This document shows positions 16,924 to 27,564 of a stretch of 64,000 nt of DNA, one piece after another. This DNA is from UBA6059 sp040219045. GTDB taxonomy: Bacteria > Bacteroidota > Bacteroidia > Cytophagales > Cyclobacteriaceae. Position 1 is the stretch's first letter. The number at the start of each line of letters is the position of its first letter. The stretch covers positions 1,550,001-1,614,000 of the forward strand of contig OZ245881.1 of NCBI GenBank assembly GCA_965229505.1. The letters are read 5' to 3'. Below the pieces are notes generated by a model. It saw only the letters and a program-made list of their open reading frames with translations. It searched no databases and had not been told where the DNA came from. The position numbers were made by a program, and so were the translations under genes.

Positions 16924-19900
16924 ATGGAGGAAATTAATGAATTGTTCAGTAAGGGGCCTGTTGTCCTCTTTAAGTGGAAGAACGCTGAGGGGTATCCGGT
17001 AGAAAAAGTGAGTGAAAATGTTAGCACACTTATTGGGTATACCAGTGATGAAATAAAAGACGCTCACTTAAAATATAGCTCGCTCATCTCTCCGGAGGAT
17101 GTGGAACATGTTGAGGCTGAAGTGTTCCAAAACACGAAAGGCAACCTTGATGATTTCACGCATCAACCCTATAGACTAATCGCCAAAAATGGTGAAACGA
17201 TATGGGTGAATGATCACACGCACATCATCAGAGATGAAAAAGGTGGAGCAACTCATTACGTGGGGTATGTATATGATGTATCCTCAAGGGTAGAGTCCGA
17301 CCGTCAGCGAGAAGTGGCACAAAACAAGCTTGAGTCCACTTTAGCTTCAATAGATGGGCTCATATTTGTAATCGATGAAAATGGCTTGTACACTGACTTT
17401 TTCAGTCAAGGGACAGACAAAAACCTTTTTGCCTCTCCAGAACAATTTTTAGGAAGGCATTTCAGCGAGGTAATGCCTGAAGATAATGTAAAGCTGATAG
17501 AGGAAAACCTGGATGCTATTGCAAATACAGGCCATCCCGTTTCCTTTGATTATCAATTAACCCTTGACGGAAGCCCTAAGCACTTCAAGTGCAAGATTAC
17601 AGAAAACGCAGACTTATCAAATGGCACAAAAAAGTACACATTTGTCATTAGTGATATCTCCGAACAGAAACTATCTGAGAAAAGGATTCACGAGTATTAT
17701 GAACTCTTTAGCAAGTCAAATGACCTCTTATCAGTCTCCACTTTTGACGGCAAAGTAGAAGCTGTAAACCCCCTGTGGCAAAAGAAATTTGGCTTTACTC
17801 AGGAATATATCGATCAAAAAGGATATTTATATTTTGTCCATCCTGATGACCAGGAACATGTGTATAATGAGCTCAATAGAATCAGAACCGATAAGCCGCC
17901 ACTAGTCAAATTTGATTGCAGAGTAAAAACAAAAAAAGGACGCTTTATTTGGACAGAGTGGGTCTCCACACTAGACTATATCAATAAGAAAGTGTACTCG
18001 GTAACCAGGGATATTTCGGATAGCAAAGAAGAGCAGGCGAGAACGGAGAGAATCTCGAATGGGCTATTCAACTTGGTCCAGAAAAGCCTCCTGCATGATA
18101 CTACCCTTCAACAATTTCTAAACACTGTGGCCAAAGATGCATGTGACCTTCTTCAGTTGGATCGATTCACCTATTGGGTGAGTGACAATGACAGTGCTCT
18201 TCGGTGTGTTGTCTGCTATGATGTGGTGGAGGGCGGTTTTATAAATCTGCCAAATATTCCTGTCGAGCGATACCCGAATTACTATAAAGCTGTAGGAAGT
18301 CAAAGAGTCACGACCAGCAGTCAGCCGAGGCGTGATCCCGCCTTTGAGGAGCTAACTGTTGACTATTTCGACCCTCACAACATTAAATCCACGATGGACG
18401 CTTCAATAATAGGAGACCAAGGTCTGGAAGGAGTATTGTGTGCCGAAACCATTACTAAAGAAAGAGATTGGACCAGTGGAGACAAAAAAGACATAAGCTC
18501 GATTGCTGAGATAATCAGAACAGGAATTCAGGTACATAAAAAAAATGAAGCGGAAATTGATTTGAAGGAAAGTCGAGAGCTTATGTATGCTCTAGCAGAC
18601 AAGATGCCGGGGCTCGTATATATAAAACACCCAAACGGAAAACATCTCTATGGAAATAATAGCACACTTGAGTATTTCAATCTGAGCTTGGAGGAGTATC
18701 AAAATAAAACACTTCAAGATTTATTTGACGGTGACATTGCTGAAGAATCAGCAAGGGCAGACCAGGAATGTATTCATTCTGGAAAAACCATACATACTGA
18801 GCTGAAAGATCCAGATGGTGAAACCTACTACGAGGAGTATAAATTTCCAATAAAGCTCTCAGGAGAAAATTCCTTGATTGGTGGCATAGTAATAGACATA
18901 ACAGAACGTACAAAAGCCCAAAAACAGGTAATCGAGAGTGAGGCAAAATACAAGATGTTAGTTGAATTGGCCAATGCCGTTCATTGGAAACTCGACGTAG
19001 AGAAAGGTGAGTTCACCTACATGGATGAAAAAATCTTTGACCTCACTGGATTCCCTGCCAGCGAATTCAAGACAATGGAACAATGGGCATCTAAAATTCC
19101 TGTCGTGGAAAGGGAAGCTATCGTCAACACCTGCAATGCACTATCTACCAAGGGGGAGGATCACGAATTAATCTATCGCAATGTTAAACCTAATGGAGAG
19201 ATCGTTTGGATCAAAGATTCGGTAAGTGTGGTCCTCAAAGATGGGAAACCCTCTTCTCTGGTGGGCTACATGGTAGATATCACTGCTCAAAAAATTGCAG
19301 AAACGAAGCTTAGAGATAGTGAAGCAAGATTTAGGTCGCTGGTCAATGATATTCAGGTAGGTATCTTACTCCAGGGACCAAATGCAGAAATGCTCCTTTG
19401 CAATCCTAAAGCGCTGGAGCTACTGGACCTTACTGAAGATCAATTGCTTGGTAAAACTTCATTTGATCCTGATTGGAATGTCATACATCTGGATGGCACA
19501 GATTTCCCTGGTGAAACCCATCCTGTCCCACAAGCGATAGCCACAAAAAAGCCGGTTTTCGATGTGAACATGGGGGTCTATCGCCCAAATAAAAACGATC
19601 GCATTTGGTTGCAAGTAGATGCCAACCCGAGGGTCTCCGAAAATGGCGAAGTACAGGAGGTAATCTGTACTTTTGTTGATATCTCTAAGAGGATAATAGC
19701 AGAAAAAGAACGCAACGAGTCGCTCATTAACCTACAGCTTGCTGAGCAGATTGCTGAAATTGGATATTGGTCGTATAATCCTGCCACAGATGATCAGGTG
19801 TGGTCTGATCAGGTGTACCGGATTTTTGAGGTCGATAAAGAAACATACAAACCCGTATATGGCAAGCAGAGCTACAGAATGAGTCCAGAAGATACTCGCC

Positions 19901-21264
19901 GGCTTGATGAGGTGAGATATCAGGCCATTCACGAAGGGAAGAACTACGACATTACCCTTAAGTTTACCTTTACCCCAGACCGGTTCAAATGGATTAAAAT
20001 CATATGTCAAACCTCAAGAATCGAGGGCAGCAAGAAATATTTCTCCAGGGGAACTGTTCAGGATATCACACAACAGAAACAGGCTCAAGAGGAATTAGCA
20101 GGATTCTCAAGGCTTCAGACTTTATTGATGGATTTGTCTTCTGATTACATCAACATGCCGAGTGAAAAGGTTAATGATTCTGTAAATGAAACCCTTGAGC
20201 GATTAGGAGAATTTGTAGGGGTAGATAGGGCCTATATATTCGAGTATTCTATTGACTATAAGTCAAGTGTCTGCACGAATAATTGGGTAAGGGAAGGCGT
20301 AGGGGGCATTGCCATCAATCAACCTTTTGAGATGACGGACCTGGAGGAGTATATTGATGCTCACCTAAATGGAGCTTATTATCAGATTGAGGATATCGAG
20401 ACGCAACAAAACCCAAAAATCAGGGCGAACTATAAATCCCTGGGCATTAGAAGTATGTTCACCGCACCGATGATGGTTCAGGACAAGTGCATAGGTTTTG
20501 TGGGTTTTGACGCAGTGCAAACCACAAAGTCTTTCACCCCGCGTGAAACTGATCTTCTCAAACTGTTTGCTGAACTGTTGGTCAATCTTCGACAAAAAGT
20601 AAGATTCGAAACCTCTCTCGTGCAAAAACAAAACGATCTGGAAAAAGCACTTCTCGAAAAGAACACTTTGTTTAGGGAGCTTCATCACAGGATCAAAAAC
20701 AACCTTCAACTCGTATCAAGTCTTTTGTATATTAAACTCGATACTGTCACTGAGCCCGCATTGTCTGGCTTCATAACTGAAACGATTGCCCGTATACTGT
20801 CTATTTCGAAAATCCATGATCAACTACTGAAGATCGAGGAGATTCAAGAATTAGACATTAAGACCTATTTGGAAGAGTTGGTAGAAAATATCGTCAGCAC
20901 GTATTGCCAAAACCCATCATTGTATCCGCTCAAAACCTCGATCAAAAAAGCGAAGTTTCATACGGATGATGCTCTACTTCTAGGGCTATTGATCAATGAA
21001 TCTGTTTCAAACATTATCAAATATGCGTACGAGCCTGAGGTTGGTGGTAGGATTACTATTAAACTGGATTTGTCACCAGAAAATGAGGTGACATTAATCG
21101 TTGCAGATGAGGGAAAGGGCTTGCCCTTTACTTCGCTCGATGAAGCCTCACAATCCAACGGCATTCAACTTATTCGCGTTTTTGCGCAACAGTTGAAGGG
21201 TTCACTTAGTTTGGATAGTACCTTAGGCACAAAGTACCACATCCGATTTGTCAAAAACAGGTAA
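16924..21264 (+). CDS. Multi-PAS/GAF sensor histidine kinase (HisKA_2 type)
   Basis: A 1446-residue soluble kinase with no membrane span. Reading the repeats by eye: PAS domains at about 1-125, 135-260, 265-380, a GAF domain at about 385-545, PAS at about 555-660, 670-795, 797-922 and 930-1050, a second GAF at about 1060-1220, then a HisKA_2 helix with the phospho-acceptor in ELHHRIKNNLQLVSS (about 1253) and an HATPase domain (LINESVSN, VADEGKGLPF). So there are seven PAS and two GAF sensor modules. The HRIKNN box and N-box are typical of HWE-related kinases that phosphorylate single-domain receivers. It overlaps such a receiver gene by 17 nt, which is almost certainly its partner. Confidence 0.92.
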   Translation: MEEINELFSKGPVVLFKWKNAEGYPVEKVSENVSTLIGYTSDEIKDAHLKYSSLISPEDVEHVEAEVFQNTKGNLDDFTHQPYRLIAKNGETIWVNDHTHIIRDEKGGATHYVGYVYDVSSRVESDRQREVAQNKLESTLASIDGLIFVIDENGLYTDFFSQGTDKNLFASPEQFLGRHFSEVMPEDNVKLIEENLDAIANTGHPVSFDYQLTLDGSPKHFKCKITENADLSNGTKKYTFVISDISEQKLSEKRIHEYYELFSKSNDLLSVSTFDGKVEAVNPLWQKKFGFTQEYIDQKGYLYFVHPDDQEHVYNELNRIRTDKPPLVKFDCRVKTKKGRFIWTEWVSTLDYINKKVYSVTRDISDSKEEQARTERISNGLFNLVQKSLLHDTTLQQFLNTVAKDACDLLQLDRFTYWVSDNDSALRCVVCYDVVEGGFINLPNIPVERYPNYYKAVGSQRVTTSSQPRRDPAFEELTVDYFDPHNIKSTMDASIIGDQGLEGVLCAETITKERDWTSGDKKDISSIAEIIRTGIQVHKKNEAEIDLKESRELMYALADKMPGLVYIKHPNGKHLYGNNSTLEYFNLSLEEYQNKTLQDLFDGDIAEESARADQECIHSGKTIHTELKDPDGETYYEEYKFPIKLSGENSLIGGIVIDITERTKAQKQVIESEAKYKMLVELANAVHWKLDVEKGEFTYMDEKIFDLTGFPASEFKTMEQWASKIPVVEREAIVNTCNALSTKGEDHELIYRNVKPNGEIVWIKDSVSVVLKDGKPSSLVGYMVDITAQKIAETKLRDSEARFRSLVNDIQVGILLQGPNAEMLLCNPKALELLDLTEDQLLGKTSFDPDWNVIHLDGTDFPGETHPVPQAIATKKPVFDVNMGVYRPNKNDRIWLQVDANPRVSENGEVQEVICTFVDISKRIIAEKERNESLINLQLAEQIAEIGYWSYNPATDDQVWSDQVYRIFEVDKETYKPVYGKQSYRMSPEDTRRLDEVRYQAIHEGKNYDITLKFTFTPDRFKWIKIICQTSRIEGSKKYFSRGTVQDITQQKQAQEELAGFSRLQTLLMDLSSDYINMPSEKVNDSVNETLERLGEFVGVDRAYIFEYSIDYKSSVCTNNWVREGVGGIAINQPFEMTDLEEYIDAHLNGAYYQIEDIETQQNPKIRANYKSLGIRSMFTAPMMVQDKCIGFVGFDAVQTTKSFTPRETDLLKLFAELLVNLRQKVRFETSLVQKQNDLEKALLEKNTLFRELHHRIKNNLQLVSSLLYIKLDTVTEPALSGFITETIARILSISKIHDQLLKIEEIQELDIKTYLEELVENIVSTYCQNPSLYPLKTSIKKAKFHTDDALLLGLLINESVSNIIKYAYEPEVGGRITIKLDLSPENEVTLIVADEGKGLPFTSLDEASQSNGIQLIRVFAQQLKGSLSLDSTLGTKYHIRFVKNR

Positions 21265-21619
21265 CATATTGATCGTTGAGGATAGTTTGATCACTACCAT
21301 CCATCTGGAAAGGTTGGTGAAAAGGATCGGGTATGATGTCCTTGACAAAATAGATTTTGCAGAAAAAGTAATGCCACTATGCAATGATCAGTTGCCGGAT
21401 TTGATCTTAATGGATATTATGCTCAATGGTGAGATGACAGGAGTCGATGCTGCTGAGCAGCTTAGAGATGCCTCTAGCAACGTGCCGATCATTTTCATCA
21501 GCGCCCTTTCGGATCAAAAGACACAATCCAGAATTGACAAAATTCAGAAAAGTGCCTTGGTACCAAAACCCTTTGACGAGAACCAACTCATTGATACCAT
21601 CCATTCTTTCATTAATTAA
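21248..21619 (+). CDS. Single-domain response regulator
   Basis: A 123-residue stand-alone receiver with acidic pair E11/D12, phospho-acceptor D56 (LILMDIMLNGEMTG), S85 and K107 in PKPFD. The insert-bearing DIMLNGEMTG loop is common in receivers paired with HisKA_2 kinases. Its start lies inside the end of the kinase gene (17-nt overlap), so translation is coupled and the two form one signalling unit. It has no output domain of its own. Its 3' end overlaps the convergent pirin gene by 8 nt. Confidence 0.92.
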   Translation: MSKTGNILIVEDSLITTIHLERLVKRIGYDVLDKIDFAEKVMPLCNDQLPDLILMDIMLNGEMTGVDAAEQLRDASSNVPIIFISALSDQKTQSRIDKIQKSALVPKPFDENQLIDTIHSFIN

Positions 21620-22493
21620 CTGTTCCCGGTAGGGGAACGTACCCAGACTCGTCTGGCACCATCTTGAATCTCTTGTTCTCCCAGGCTGCTTTGGCCTCCT
21701 CAATCCGCTCTTTTCTGGACGACACAAAATTCCAGTAGATAAAGCGCTCCTCTGCAAATGGCTCACCACCAAAAATGAGAAGATGGGAGTCTTTGGCCAC
21801 ATGAATATCACAAAGATCATTTGTTTTAGAAACAAGCATATTGCCAGCCGTAATGGTTTCACCACATGCAGTAATCTCACCTTGGACTATGCAGATCCCT
21901 ATCTCACCCGACAACCCTCCGTTTGCTGTAAACCTTGAAGATTGAAAAGCATGGATATCTAGCATAAACAAGGGCGAATAAACCGGAACCGGGGATGTAC
22001 GTCCAAAAGCTTGTCCTGCTACGAGCTTCATTTTAAAGCCCTCTTGCTCCCACTGAGGTATATCCACCTGCGGTGTGTGATGAAAAGACGGGGCAATTTC
22101 TTCTTGATCCTGCGGTAGCGCGACCCATATTTGATAACCATGTAAACGATGCGTGGAGCCATCTCTCAGGCTTGCTGGTGTCCGCTCAGTGTGAACCACT
22201 CCACGGCCTGCGGTCATCCAGTTGACAGAGCCAGGCCTTATCTCCTGAACACTGCCCACACTGTCACGGTGCTCAATGGTGCCGTCAAGCAAGTAAGTCA
22301 AAGTAGAAAGGCCAATATGAGGGTGCTGGCCAATATCAAGATATCTACCCGGGCCCACATCTGAAGGCCCCATATGATCTATGAAGATAAACGGCCCTAC
22401 CATTCGCTTCTTGCGAAAGGGAATCAGCCGACCAACGAGAAAGTCACCAATATCACGGCTTCTCTCTTCTATAATTAATCCTGTATTTGACAT
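21612..22493 (-). CDS. Pirin family protein
   Basis: A bicupin of the pirin/YhhW family. The metal-binding residues of the N-terminal cupin are visible: HPHIGLSTLTYLLDG with two His, then EHRDS, and the Glu in GRGVVHTERTP. The second cupin (about 165-260) lacks such residues, as is usual. Some members are quercetin 2,3-dioxygenases; others act as redox-sensitive regulators, so the substrate is open. The start at 22493 (MSNTGLIIEERSRDIG) fits the family better than the ATG 12 codons upstream. Confidence 0.92.
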   Translation of the reverse strand: MSNTGLIIEERSRDIGDFLVGRLIPFRKKRMVGPFIFIDHMGPSDVGPGRYLDIGQHPHIGLSTLTYLLDGTIEHRDSVGSVQEIRPGSVNWMTAGRGVVHTERTPASLRDGSTHRLHGYQIWVALPQDQEEIAPSFHHTPQVDIPQWEQEGFKMKLVAGQAFGRTSPVPVYSPLFMLDIHAFQSSRFTANGGLSGEIGICIVQGEITACGETITAGNMLVSKTNDLCDIHVAKDSHLLIFGGEPFAEERFIYWNFVSSRKERIEEAKAAWENKRFKMVPDESGYVPLPGTVN

Positions 22494-22579
22494 AACGTCA
22501 TGTTTTGAATTGGAATTTACAATATCCAAGCCGAATCGATCATACCTGAAAAGCAGAAAAGAATTTGTAATTTCCTCAT

Positions 22580-22942
22580 ATGAAAATCGCTGCTCAAATC
22601 TTTATCGGCTTCATAGCCTTCCTTCATCTTTACATACTATGGTTCGAAATGTTTGCCTGGGAACGGCGTGGGCCCAAGGTCTTCCGCCAGTTTTCGAAGG
22701 ACATGTTCCCTAAGACTAAGGTCATGGCAGCTAACCAGGGTCTGTACAATGGATTCCTATCCGCTGGCCTCATATGGTCATTTCTGATAAGTGATCCGGT
22801 ATGGGCAGTGCATGTGGCCACTTTTTTTCTAAGTTGTGTGCTGGTGGCAGGCCTCTACGGCGCTGCTACTGCCAGCAAGAGCATATTGTATGTACAGGCT
22901 GTGCCTGCACTCATAGCGCTATTGCTGCTACATCTGGCGTAG
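22580..22942 (+). CDS. DUF1304 family small membrane protein
   Basis: A 120-residue protein with four predicted membrane helices. It shows the DUF1304 pattern: IGFIAFLHLYILWFEMFAW in helix 1, then a soluble loop (FSKDMFPKTKVMAANQGLYNGFLSAGL) with the conserved NQGLYN, and a Gly/Ala-rich third helix. The role of the family is unknown. Divergent from the pirin gene; the 86-nt gap probably holds both promoters, but I see no clean consensus. Confidence 0.9.
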   Translation: MKIAAQIFIGFIAFLHLYILWFEMFAWERRGPKVFRQFSKDMFPKTKVMAANQGLYNGFLSAGLIWSFLISDPVWAVHVATFFLSCVLVAGLYGAATASKSILYVQAVPALIALLLLHLA

Positions 22943-22950
22943 ACTGGGGA

Positions 22951-24096
22951 CTAATTGGCCAACCCTTTAAGTTTGGTCTGGGCTGCTTTCATTTGGTCTT
23001 TCATTCCCAGCCTATCGTAAATCACAATTAGCGTTTCCCAATTGCTTCGAGCGGTGGGCCGTAGCTCCGTGCACTGTATGACAAAAGGTAGAGCAGACTT
23101 GAGCCCTTCTTCGCCTTCGGCTCTGAGTGCTGGTGCCTTAGCCTCATATTCATCGTCAAGGAGCTCTACAATCTTATTCAGCGTGCTGATGGCCTGATTG
23201 TAATAGATCACACTCACGTTGTAATTCGGCTCGTAGTATCGGGGGTTGATCTCTATGGCTCGTTTATATCCGGCGATAGCTTCCGGTAGTCGACCCAGGG
23301 ACTCATTGAGGTATCCCAAATTGAACAGCAGCTCGGCATTGCCAGGGTCTTGTTCCACGGCTCCTTGCAATAGCGAAATCGCCATGTCTTCATTGCCGGT
23401 ATAGACATGATGGTTAATCTCCAGCCTTCGAAAATCACTATCAGAGGGGAACCTTTCCCGCGCTTGTAAAATGGCCTTCAGGGTGTCCTGACCAAGCTTT
23501 TGTGTGTAATAAATAAGGCTTTTATAAACCTCCCTATCGTTTACACCGAGCTCGGCGAGCTTAGAAAAATTATCCAACACCTCCGTTGATCGCTCAAGTG
23601 ACTGAGCAGCGATCCCGGCATATAAGTAGGCCGTGGTATCCTGGGGCTTGATCCTCTTGGCCTTGGCAAAGTACCCGATAGCCTCCTCCATCCGTTTGTC
23701 CTGAAAAGCATTCGCCCCCTGATTGACAAACTCACCCCATAATGCCGACAAACTCTGGCGAGCCAGATTGTAGTAGGTATCACCCTTTGGGCCTATTTCA
23801 ATGGCCTTGTTGAAGCCACTAATTGCCTCCTCCATGGCTGCATCCTCGTTCATCAATACCTTCTCGGTACCTACACCAGTTGCGATAGCTTTGTATACTC
23901 TTCCATACTCAAACCATGCACGGGTGCTGGCCATAAATGCCTTTTGCGTGACCGCCTTTCCGATCAACTTTTGAGCGGTGACAATATCTCCTGTATTGAA
24001 AGCCTCTGTCACTCGATCCAGCTGTGTTTGTCTCGCTTGTGCCTTGAGCACAACCACGCTTATCATCACAAGGAGGCAAAATTTAATCGCTTTCAT
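22951..24096 (-). CDS. Secreted TPR protein
   Basis: Start set at 24096, where the leader MKAIKFCLLVMISVVVLKAQA begins; the reading to 24141 would put 15 polar residues in front of it. The 381-residue protein is built of tetratricopeptide repeats throughout, for example FNKAIEIGPKGDTYYNLA, FAKAKRIKPQDTTAYLYAG, and the classic AIAGYKRAIEINPRYYEPNYN. It is probably a periplasmic protein-interaction scaffold. It stands alone between DUF1304 (convergent, 8 nt apart) and the divergent surface protein. Confidence 0.85.
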   Translation of the reverse strand: MKAIKFCLLVMISVVVLKAQARQTQLDRVTEAFNTGDIVTAQKLIGKAVTQKAFMASTRAWFEYGRVYKAIATGVGTEKVLMNEDAAMEEAISGFNKAIEIGPKGDTYYNLARQSLSALWGEFVNQGANAFQDKRMEEAIGYFAKAKRIKPQDTTAYLYAGIAAQSLERSTEVLDNFSKLAELGVNDREVYKSLIYYTQKLGQDTLKAILQARERFPSDSDFRRLEINHHVYTGNEDMAISLLQGAVEQDPGNAELLFNLGYLNESLGRLPEAIAGYKRAIEINPRYYEPNYNVSVIYYNQAISTLNKIVELLDDEYEAKAPALRAEGEEGLKSALPFVIQCTELRPTARSNWETLIVIYDRLGMKDQMKAAQTKLKGLAN

Positions 24097-24241
24097 ATTC
24101 GGAATTTTGTACCCTTTAACAATCCAAGGGACGCCTATCATTACTTAATGCGCAAACTGTATAAAAGTTGTCAAATGATAAACAAAAAAGAGAGGCTAAG
24201 GCAAGAGCTTGTGCCCATTTCTTTACTTTTATCAGTGGATC

Positions 24242-27200
24242 ATGTTGCACGACAATAAATCTTTAATCAACTCGAAAAGCAAGGAGTTTTTCATACTCCT
24301 GATCCTCCTGTCGACATTCAGCTCATTTGCGATAGCCAGTGTAGACCTATCGGAAACAAGTAAGCTCAGCAACGCGGTATTCATAGAAAACAAAGGTCAA
24401 TGGCCTGCAACTGTTCTTTATGCCGCCGACATACCCGGAGGTAGGCTTTATTTCGAGCAGGGCGGGCTGACTTATGCTTTTAATGAACAAAATGTTTCTC
24501 ATCATCACGGCAGTGTCAACCAACGAACGAAACCCACTGAGGCCGGCCCCACAACCCTCAAAGTGCGCTTCAAGAATGCCAATCCTGCAAGCCTGACCAG
24601 GTCTGGTGAGACCATCACAAAATTCAATTATTATATTGGTAATGATCCGAATCTCTGGGGGGAGGGCTGTCGGGCTTACAGTACGATCACTTACCAGAAT
24701 CTCTATGAAGGTATTGATCTACATTTCTACACTTCAGAAAAAGGTCTAAAGTATGACCTTAATCTTAGGGAAGGAGCTGATCCCGATCAGATCAGGTTTG
24801 CTTACTCGGGGCAGGTGGGGATGCACATCGAAGATGAGTGCCTTTTCCTCAACACCGGTCAGGGCACGATAACTGAGAACAGACCGATTGCTTATCAGCA
24901 AAATACATCGGTAAGTGCCAGGTATCGACTTGATGAGAATGTAATGTCCTTTGATTTTCCAGAAGGCTATGACGCATCCAAACCACTGATCATAGATCCC
25001 GAGTTGATTTTTTCCACCTTCTCTGGTTCCATTTCTGATAACTTCGGGTATACGGCTTGTTTCGATGATAGCGGCAACCTCTACTCTGGAGGTGTAGTCT
25101 TTGGATCTATCTTCCCTACGACAGTCGGCGAAAATTTTGCCGGAGGCCAAACAGACATCTTGCTGCTAAAGTATGATTCTGTAGGTCATAATTTACTCTA
25201 CGCCACCTTTCTTGGTGGGTTATCAGAAGAGGCACCACATAGTTTGGTGGTAAATAACAACAATGAGCTTTTGATCATGGGTACGACAGGAAGTCCCAAC
25301 TATCCAACAAGTATTAATGCCTATGATAGAACTCATAATGGTGGGGATACAATAGAAGTTTGGGATAGATTGGATTATGGCTCAGATATTTTCGTGTCTA
25401 AACTTGATCCTAATGGAAGGCTAGTTGCGTCGACGCTCATTGGAAGTGGTGGAAATGACGGCATTCTTAAAATGAGAGAAATCGGCGACTATATCACTCC
25501 ACTTATCCAAAACTATGGTGACTATCAGCGTGGTGATATCATCATAGACGAAAATGATAACGTCTATATTTCATCATTTACTGATGGTGAAGACTTCCCA
25601 ACAGATGGAGGATTTCAGACAGAGTTTGGCGGTGGGGATGTGGATGCGATAGTCTTCAGTCTCAATACCAACCTATCGAAACTGCGATGGTCGTCCTACC
25701 TGGGCGGTGCAAATGATGATGCGACCTATTCCATCAAGCTTGATCAGGAGAATAATGTGTTGGTTGGTGGCGGCACCACGAGTAGTGATTTCCCAGTCAC
25801 ATCAGGAGCGCTCAATACTTCTTACAAGGGCTCCATTGATGGGTTCATTACCAAAATAGTTGCTGTCGGAGACAGCATACTCCAAAGCACATTTCTCGGT
25901 ACCACGAGCTATGATCAGGCCTACTTTATTGACATTGATACTGATCAAAATGTCTATGCATTTGGACAGACCAGAGGGTTCTATCCCATCACGCCTGGCA
26001 CTTTCAATGTACCAAACAGCGGTCAGTTTGTACATAAACTGTCTCCTGATCTGGACAGTACCCTGTTCTCGCTCGTCTTCGGTTCTGGCAATAGAGAACC
26101 TAATATTTCTCCAACCGCATTTCTCGCGAATGAATGTGAGAATATCTTCCTCAGCGGCTGGGGAGGTATCGTCAACAATGCGAATAGCAGTAACAACGGG
26201 AATACTTTTGGGATGCCGATGACTAATGATGCGCTATATCCTCAAACTGATGGTAGCGACTTTTACCTTATGGTGCTCTCTGCTGATGGGTCTGAGCTAC
26301 TCTACTCAACTTACTTTGGTTCCACAGATACGCAGAACGGTGATCATGTCGATGGAGGTACGAGCAGGTTTGACAAGCGAGGTATCATGTATCAATCTGT
26401 CTGTTCCTGTGGTGGGCTAGACGATGATTTTCCAACTACCCCGGGTGCTTATGCACAAGTCAACACCGGTTCCATATTTACACCAAATGGTGTAGTTGAA
26501 CGCTGTAATAATGCTGCCTTCAAGTTTGATCTTGCGTCTCTAGATGCACGCTTTGATGCAGATAACCTCGTCGGATGCTTACCACTGACTGTCTCGCTAG
26601 TAAATCAAAGTATAGGAGGAGAACAGGTCCATTGGGAGTTTGGTGATAATCAGGAAGCAACGAACATTGATACGATCACACATACTTATAACACCCCGGG
26701 CACCTATGAGATTACATTGACGATATACGATGAAAATACCTGTATTGGAGTATCATCGTCATCCAAGACTGTGCAGGTATATGATGTAGATATTCAACTA
26801 ATCGCTGAAGACTCGGTCTGTGCTGGTGATCAATACCCACTTTTCGCCACGGGGGGTGTTAGCTATCAATGGTCTCCGGCCGAAAACCTTGATGATCCGA
26901 ATATCCCCAACCCGATAGCCACATTGAATGAGACCACTGAATTCACCGTAGGCATTACTTCTGATCAGGGCTGTGTGATAGATACTACAGTGACTATTAC
27001 CGCAATTCCCCTGGTCCAGGAGTGCATCTCTGTGACTGTATTAGAGTCATGCACAAGTGAGACCAGGTATCAATTCACCAACAGTACCGATAGTCAGCTG
27101 CCTTTCCTCTGGGACTTTGGTGACGGCAACCAGTCCTCGGAGGTCAACCCGGTTCATACCTATGAAGAAAATGGTCTGTATACTGTCAACCTGTTGATAG

Positions 27201-27481
27201 AAGAGCGGTGCATTGTTGAGCAGTCTCTGCAGATCAATCACAAAAGCTTCTTTATCCCCAATGCTTTCTCGCCTAACGGGGATAGCAAAAATGATTTTTT
27301 TGAAATAATCAGCGAACAATCCTACCCTTTGCAAATTGCTGACCGTACCGGTAAGCTGGTATTAGAATCGTCCAACTATACCAATACCTGGAGCGGTGAT
27401 GATTTACCTGCGGACACGTATTTCTATCGCCTCGCATTGCCTGATGGTGACTGCAACGGCTGGATTCAACTATTGCGGTAG
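24242..27481 (+). CDS. Large surface protein with SBBP-like repeats, PKD domains and a T9SS C-terminal domain
   Basis: A 1079-residue secreted protein; the start at 24242 gives a signal sequence (FFILLILLSTFSSFAIAS). The N-terminal part (FIENKGQWPATVLYAA, GGRLYFEQGGLTYAF) matches the DUF7948 module. A beta-propeller-like run of SBBP-type repeats follows (about 260-740, for example LLYATFLGG, LRWSSYLGGANDDATYSI, LLYSTYFGS). Two PKD domains come next (VHWEFGDN, FLWDFGDGNQSS). The last 80 residues (FIPNAFSPNGDSKNDFFEI) are the gliding-motility-associated C-terminal domain, a type-B T9SS export signal, so it should be exported through T9SS and sit on the surface. Confidence 0.9.
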   Translation: MLHDNKSLINSKSKEFFILLILLSTFSSFAIASVDLSETSKLSNAVFIENKGQWPATVLYAADIPGGRLYFEQGGLTYAFNEQNVSHHHGSVNQRTKPTEAGPTTLKVRFKNANPASLTRSGETITKFNYYIGNDPNLWGEGCRAYSTITYQNLYEGIDLHFYTSEKGLKYDLNLREGADPDQIRFAYSGQVGMHIEDECLFLNTGQGTITENRPIAYQQNTSVSARYRLDENVMSFDFPEGYDASKPLIIDPELIFSTFSGSISDNFGYTACFDDSGNLYSGGVVFGSIFPTTVGENFAGGQTDILLLKYDSVGHNLLYATFLGGLSEEAPHSLVVNNNNELLIMGTTGSPNYPTSINAYDRTHNGGDTIEVWDRLDYGSDIFVSKLDPNGRLVASTLIGSGGNDGILKMREIGDYITPLIQNYGDYQRGDIIIDENDNVYISSFTDGEDFPTDGGFQTEFGGGDVDAIVFSLNTNLSKLRWSSYLGGANDDATYSIKLDQENNVLVGGGTTSSDFPVTSGALNTSYKGSIDGFITKIVAVGDSILQSTFLGTTSYDQAYFIDIDTDQNVYAFGQTRGFYPITPGTFNVPNSGQFVHKLSPDLDSTLFSLVFGSGNREPNISPTAFLANECENIFLSGWGGIVNNANSSNNGNTFGMPMTNDALYPQTDGSDFYLMVLSADGSELLYSTYFGSTDTQNGDHVDGGTSRFDKRGIMYQSVCSCGGLDDDFPTTPGAYAQVNTGSIFTPNGVVERCNNAAFKFDLASLDARFDADNLVGCLPLTVSLVNQSIGGEQVHWEFGDNQEATNIDTITHTYNTPGTYEITLTIYDENTCIGVSSSSKTVQVYDVDIQLIAEDSVCAGDQYPLFATGGVSYQWSPAENLDDPNIPNPIATLNETTEFTVGITSDQGCVIDTTVTITAIPLVQECISVTVLESCTSETRYQFTNSTDSQLPFLWDFGDGNQSSEVNPVHTYEENGLYTVNLLIEERCIVEQSLQINHKSFFIPNAFSPNGDSKNDFFEIISEQSYPLQIADRTGKLVLESSNYTNTWSGDDLPADTYFYRLALPDGDCNGWIQLLR

Positions 27482-27564
27482 CTCCGACTCGTCTGTCCTC
27501 GCCTTGTCCTTTGGCATATGAGGCCAATCTTTGTAAATTGTTTCGAAGCAACTTAACCCAATAT

